From Bacillota bacterium (lineage in GTDB: Bacteria; Bacillota; Clostridia; Acetivibrionales; DTU013), in assembly GCA_023418915.1 (NCBI GenBank), contig JAEZYU010000079.1, positions 19,384-83,383 on the forward strand: a stretch of 64,000 nt of DNA, written 5' to 3'. Made by a program: the position numbers and the translations under genes. This document shows positions 61,001 through 64,000 of this stretch, piece after piece. Position 1 is the stretch's first letter, and every line of letters begins with the position of its first letter. The notes beneath the pieces were generated by a model. The model was not told the origin of the DNA, searched no databases, and worked only from the letters and a program-made list of their open reading frames with translations.

Positions 61001-61226
61001 TCATGTCCTCATAACTGAATAAAATGCTTTTGGCGTCAAGACTTCTGTCCTGGATGTATCTGAATATATCCTGAGCTTCCTTTGACATGAAGGTCTCCTT
61101 ACATTCACTGCAGTAATAGACTGGAGCATTAGTCAATGTTATCACTTTGCCTCTCATTTTTTTTTGGGCATTGATATTATGCAGTGTTGTGTTTTTTCCG
61201 CAAAACAGGCATCTAATGATTTTCAT
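60984..61226 (-). CDS. YgiT-type zinc-finger protein
   Basis: Protein of 80 aa with two zinc cysteine pairs: IRCLFCGKNT (residues 6-9) and VYYCSECKETFMSKEAQDIF (about 39-42). This is the YgiT/MqsA N-terminal zinc-finger type. The MqsA DNA-binding domain and a toxin partner are both missing, so an antitoxin role is doubtful. It lies 21 bases after the CapA-like gene. Confidence 0.8.
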   Translation of the reverse strand: MKIIRCLFCGKNTTLHNINAQKKMRGKVITLTNAPVYYCSECKETFMSKEAQDIFRYIQDRSLDAKSILFSYEDMIKKLY

Positions 61227-61247
61227 AGTGAGCTCCTTTGAATGAAA

Positions 61248-62519
61248 TTATTTAAAGACTAATATGTCATTGTCTGTCACAGGATCAGTACCAAGCTTGC
61301 GGCAAAGCTCGGCCTGCCTTTCTATTATCCCAGCCGCATCCGTGCCGGTCTGCACCTCGACATAGGATTTTTTAAGTATCCTCACCGGTATTGCAGTGAA
61401 CTGCGTCAATTCAGTACCTTTATATTTCATATCAACAATAAAAGATTCCATATTTTCCGACTCGTTTTGATCGAAGAGTATATTGCCCATACTGTACAGT
61501 ATCGGCTTATTGTTATAGATCTCTATGCCTTGAAACTGATGAGGATGATGCCCCAGTATGATATCTGCACCATCATCTATAAGCATGTGAGCAAATTCGA
61601 TCTGCTCAGGTGTTACCCTGAAGCTCTCCTCTATACCCCAGTGCAGAGATATGGCCAGCAGATCCACCTGTCCCCGCGCTTTGTCTATATCTTCCTTTAT
61701 TGTTTCATATTTTCTCGGTACAACGCCGGACTTTTCCGGGCCGGCTGCAAATGAAAGGTATGGATCTCCAGCGAAAATGATCTCTGCCATATCCGTATAA
61801 GCCAGTAGACCGATTTTTAATCCGCTTTTTTCTATAATGGCAAGTTTTCTTGCCTCTTCAATATTTCTGCCGCCACCGGCATGTATTATGTCATTTTGAT
61901 CCAGCAGTTCCATGGTATCTAACAAGCCCTGTTCATAATAGTCCATAATGTGATTGTTGGACAGGCTCAATAAGTTGAACCCTGCGCTTGTCAGCGCTGT
62001 GACCGATTCGGGAGCTCCCTTTAATACTATTTTTCCATTTTTATTAAGACCTTTAGTGCTTGACGTGAGAGGACTCTCAAGATTGCCGAAAACCACATCG
62101 CCCATCTCTAATATCGGCTTTACCTTTTCAAAAGCCATATCATAATCACCATTTTGCTTTATCCAGTACTCGACGCCTCTTCCAAGCATTATGTCTCCTA
62201 CTGCGATAAAGCGGAGCTCAGGCTCTTCAGGCTCCTTAGGCTCTGATGGTTCATCCGCTATTCCAGGAGTGTCCTGTCCCTCTGTTCCATTCTCATTATT
62301 TCTGTTGCCGTCTGTGGTATCGGTATCTAGGTGTTCTTGCATATGTACATCGTTGGTACCATTCTGTACTTGGTCAGCAGTCTCACCGGGATCCGATTCA
62401 ACATCTTTCATCACCTGCTGGTCTTTGTAAGCATCACTGTTATACAGGACAACTATAGTGGTGCCTACAGCAATTAATAGAATAATGGCAATAATAGTTA
62501 ATATTCTGACTGCTTTCAT
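61248..62519 (-). CDS. CapA family (PGA_cap) metallophosphatase-like protein
   Basis: Membrane-anchored protein of 423 aa. An N-terminal segment (about residues 6-28) is followed by an acidic, Pro/Glu-rich linker (about 35-98). The PGA_cap domain, a calcineurin-like fold, spans about 103-380: FIAVGDIMLGRGVEYWI, VFGNLESPLTS, LSLSNNHIMDYYEQGLLDTM, AISLHWGIEESF and IILGHHPHQFQG. CapA members act in poly-gamma-glutamate export, but no capB or capC lies here. A motif copy lies 15 bases upstream of the start. Confidence 0.9.
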   Translation of the reverse strand: MKAVRILTIIAIILLIAVGTTIVVLYNSDAYKDQQVMKDVESDPGETADQVQNGTNDVHMQEHLDTDTTDGNRNNENGTEGQDTPGIADEPSEPKEPEEPELRFIAVGDIMLGRGVEYWIKQNGDYDMAFEKVKPILEMGDVVFGNLESPLTSSTKGLNKNGKIVLKGAPESVTALTSAGFNLLSLSNNHIMDYYEQGLLDTMELLDQNDIIHAGGGRNIEEARKLAIIEKSGLKIGLLAYTDMAEIIFAGDPYLSFAAGPEKSGVVPRKYETIKEDIDKARGQVDLLAISLHWGIEESFRVTPEQIEFAHMLIDDGADIILGHHPHQFQGIEIYNNKPILYSMGNILFDQNESENMESFIVDMKYKGTELTQFTAIPVRILKKSYVEVQTGTDAAGIIERQAELCRKLGTDPVTDNDILVFK

Positions 62520-62533
62520 ATGCTTCTCCCGAA

Positions 62534-62548
62534 TAATAACGCATCGTT
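62534..62548 (-). promoter_or_regulatory. AACGATGCRTTAT motif, copy before the CapA-like gene
   Basis: Minus strand AACGATGCGTTATTA, about 15 bases before the ATG; GGGAGAAG lies between. Confidence 0.5.
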
Positions 62549-62673
62549 ATAGTGCAGTGGACTTTTTGTTTAGAAATATAATAACATTTATTATGTTATC
62601 TGTCATCCCATGACAGCATGTTTCTGGACTCATCGATATGTGTTTATATGAACCATTGCAAAATTCAAAATCA

Positions 62674-62706
62674 CAAAAAAAAGGCTGTATGCTTGCACAT
62701 ACAGCT
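62674..62706 (-). terminator. Terminator after rubrerythrin
   Basis: GCTGTATG pairs with CATACAGC around a 6-base loop and is followed on the minus strand by a run of eight T. Confidence 0.88.
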
Positions 62707-62762
62707 TTGTCAATATGGGGTCAAGCACTGACCTGTATAGATCAGAGACAGCGATGCGGTAA

Positions 62763-63356
62763 TCAGTAGTTCTCTACAAACAGCTGAAAGTACGATTGCG
62801 GATGTGCACAAGCCGGACATTTATCGGGAGCGGAAGGCCCTTCATGAACATAACCACAGTTTCTGCATATCCAGTAAGTAGTCTGTTCTCTTTTAAATAC
62901 CTTGTTGTCCTTGACATTATCATAGAGCTTGAGATACCTCTCCTCATGGCGTTTCTCCACATCAGCTATTTTCCTGTACACGGCAGCGATTTCCGGGAAT
63001 CCTTCTTCATCAGCTATGTCAGCGAATTGAGGATATAGCTTGGACCACTCCTCATTTTCCCCGCCGGCTGCATATTTCAAGTTTTCAAGTGTATTTCCCA
63101 TAGCAACGGGATACGTTGCTGCAATGTCAACATCAGCAGGGATCTCTCCTGCCATCCCCTCAAGTGCAAATTTGAAGAACCTTTTGGCATGTTCCTTTTC
63201 ATTATCTGCAGTCTCGGTAAAAATTGCTGCAATTTGTTTAAGGCCCTCTTTATCAGCTATTGAAGCATAATATGTATATCTGTTGCGTGCCTGAGATTCT
63301 CCTGCGAAGGATTTCATAAGATTTTCAAGAGTTTTTGTTCCTTTCAAGCCTTTCAT
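62763..63356 (-). CDS. rbr: Rubrerythrin
   Basis: Cytoplasmic non-haem iron protein of 197 aa that reduces hydrogen peroxide in anaerobes. The diiron four-helix domain spans residues 1-140, with ligands in FAGESQARNRYTYYA, TETADNEKEHAKRFFKF, DEEGFPEIAAVYRKIADVEKRHEERY. The rubredoxin-like domain spans about 158-197 with WICRNCGYVHEG and CPACAHPQSYFQLF. GAGG precedes the ATG. Monocistronic. Confidence 0.97.
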   Translation of the reverse strand: MKGLKGTKTLENLMKSFAGESQARNRYTYYASIADKEGLKQIAAIFTETADNEKEHAKRFFKFALEGMAGEIPADVDIAATYPVAMGNTLENLKYAAGGENEEWSKLYPQFADIADEEGFPEIAAVYRKIADVEKRHEERYLKLYDNVKDNKVFKREQTTYWICRNCGYVHEGPSAPDKCPACAHPQSYFQLFVENY

Positions 63357-63496
63357 AATAACCTCCCGATTTTTTTATTTTCAAGCTATTATTACCACAA
63401 TATTTAATTGATTAACAAAAATATTAACAGAATATACAACTTATAATCGGACATGCAATGCATAACATAATGATAGGACATGGCTCGGAGGCTTTT

Positions 63497-63817
63497 ATGA
63501 AATCACATATGCACAAATACAAATTTGATTGCAGAAATGTGAATGGCCATAATCACAGACTGCTTGGATATGCAGGTGGTATGCTGGGTATAGGCGGCTT
63601 CCATTTCCATTATTACTACGGCGTTTCATCTTACCGCAGCCATACCCACTATTTCTGCGGTCTGACAGGTATGCCTATAAAAACGGAAAACGGTCATATA
63701 CACAGGATGGAAGGCATTCTCGAAAACAACAATATGCATGAACATATATATAAAGGCCATACCTTTGAAGAAATATCCTGTATCTCATCTCCGCAGGTCA
63801 TAGGTTTCGTTCGCTGA
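63497..63817 (+). CDS. YmaF family histidine-rich protein
   Basis: Protein of 106 aa very rich in histidine (HMHKY, NGHNHR, GGFHFHYYY, SHTHYF, NGHIHR, MHEHIYKGHTF), with the repeated H-x-H pattern of YmaF proteins. Metal binding is likely; the function is unknown. I start at the ATG at 63497, five bases after GGAGG, rather than an ATG at 63458. Confidence 0.85.
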   Translation: MKSHMHKYKFDCRNVNGHNHRLLGYAGGMLGIGGFHFHYYYGVSSYRSHTHYFCGLTGMPIKTENGHIHRMEGILENNNMHEHIYKGHTFEEISCISSPQVIGFVR

Positions 63818-63840
63818 CTGAAAGATGGGAGAAAACAGCT

Positions 63841-63956
63841 GTTCAATTCAAATAGTGAAGTCTAGTTCCCCCAAATAATCGAGTAGGGGGAAATTTCTTC
63901 CCCCTCTCACACCACCTGGCATGCCGTTCGGCACCAGGCGGTTCAATTCAAATAGT
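63841..63956. repeat. 16-base direct repeat pair
   Basis: GTTCAATTCAAATAGT occurs at 63841-63856 and 63941-63956, exactly 100 bases apart, flanking the group II intron end. Confidence 0.7.
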
Positions 63957-64000
63957 AGTCCACACAACTAATGAGCCCTCGCTTTGCGAGGATTTCTTTT
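63878..64000 (-). mobile_element. 3' end of a group II intron (domains V and VI), body beyond right edge
   Basis: On the minus strand 63944-63911 is a 34-base hairpin beginning GAACCGCC and ending GGTGGT, with an inner GCC/GGC helix; this is domain V. GTGAGAGG follows, then a G5/C5 hairpin (domain VI) and the 3' end CTACTCGAT at 63878. Size, order and these sequences match bacterial group II introns. A GC-rich hairpin CCTCGC/GCGAGG lies at about 63977-63991. The reverse transcriptase, if any, would lie beyond 64000. Confidence 0.8.

Noticed and set aside
60984..61226. Antitoxin of a toxin-antitoxin pair
   Set aside because: Only the zinc-finger half is present and there is no toxin-sized neighbour; the flanking genes are bioY and a CapA-like gene.
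63841..63956. Short CRISPR array from the repeated 16-base word
   Set aside because: Only two copies, 100 bases apart, and the sequence between them is a group II intron end.

Overview
The window is a core-genome segment of an anaerobic, endospore-forming Firmicute of class Clostridia. The evidence is a full set of sporulation genes (spo0A, spoIVB, spoIIIAA-AH, ylbJ, a 23-codon spoVM), a spore germinant-receptor operon, rubrerythrin, strong AGGAGG-type ribosome sites and frequent TTG/GTG starts. Most genes lie on the minus strand.

Layout. 1-950: 5' part of ileS with its promoter and a T-box leader. 951-6419: the ylm/divIVA cell-division cluster (divIVA, ylmH, yggT, sepF, a PLP-binding protein, an HlyD-like protein, a methionine gamma-lyase-like protein). 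6562-8120: plus-strand rluA-type gene and a MerR-like regulator. 8177-40299: one long minus-strand series. Read from its upstream end it holds a chemoreceptor, yqeG, aroE, prepilin peptidase, comFB, aroQ, pepQ, efp, a zinc-ribbon protein, lepB, a gerA-C-D-B operon, spoIIIAA-AH, the Asp23/AmaP/DUF2273 envelope-stress genes, nusB, xseA, xseB, ispA, an OLE RNA, its partner gene oapA, dxs, tlyA, nadK, argR, recN, spoIVB and spo0A. 40485-49221: ilvE and ylbJ (plus), a coiled-coil protein, coaD, rsmD and recG (minus), rpmB (plus), spoVM (minus) and a diguanylate cyclase. 49286-51568: a large FtsA-like protein with a long C-terminal tail. 51892-54654: a complete agr-type quorum-sensing locus, made of two converging units (agrA-agrC on plus, agrB-agrD on minus). 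54878-59329: an orphan small gene, murG, an MscS channel and a PiT phosphate transporter with its DUF47 partner. 59330-64000: a MITE-like element, tRNA-Ala(CGC), bioY under a BirA-type operator, a small zinc-finger protein, a CapA-like protein, rubrerythrin, a YmaF-family protein, and the 3' end of a group II intron entering from the right edge.

How it fits together. Spo0A starts sporulation. The SpoIIIA channel, SpoIVB and SpoVM act later in the engulfed forespore and coat, and the Ger receptor serves exit from dormancy. The agr locus is a likely population-density input, and both of its control regions contain 7-base matches to the Spo0A box. The isoprenoid genes ispA and dxs flank the OLE RNA.

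Items that open-reading-frame lists easily miss are agrD (47 aa), spoVM (23 aa), rsmD starting at an AUU codon, the OLE RNA, and a 14-15 base motif (core AACGATGCRTTAT) found on the sense strand before five separate genes.
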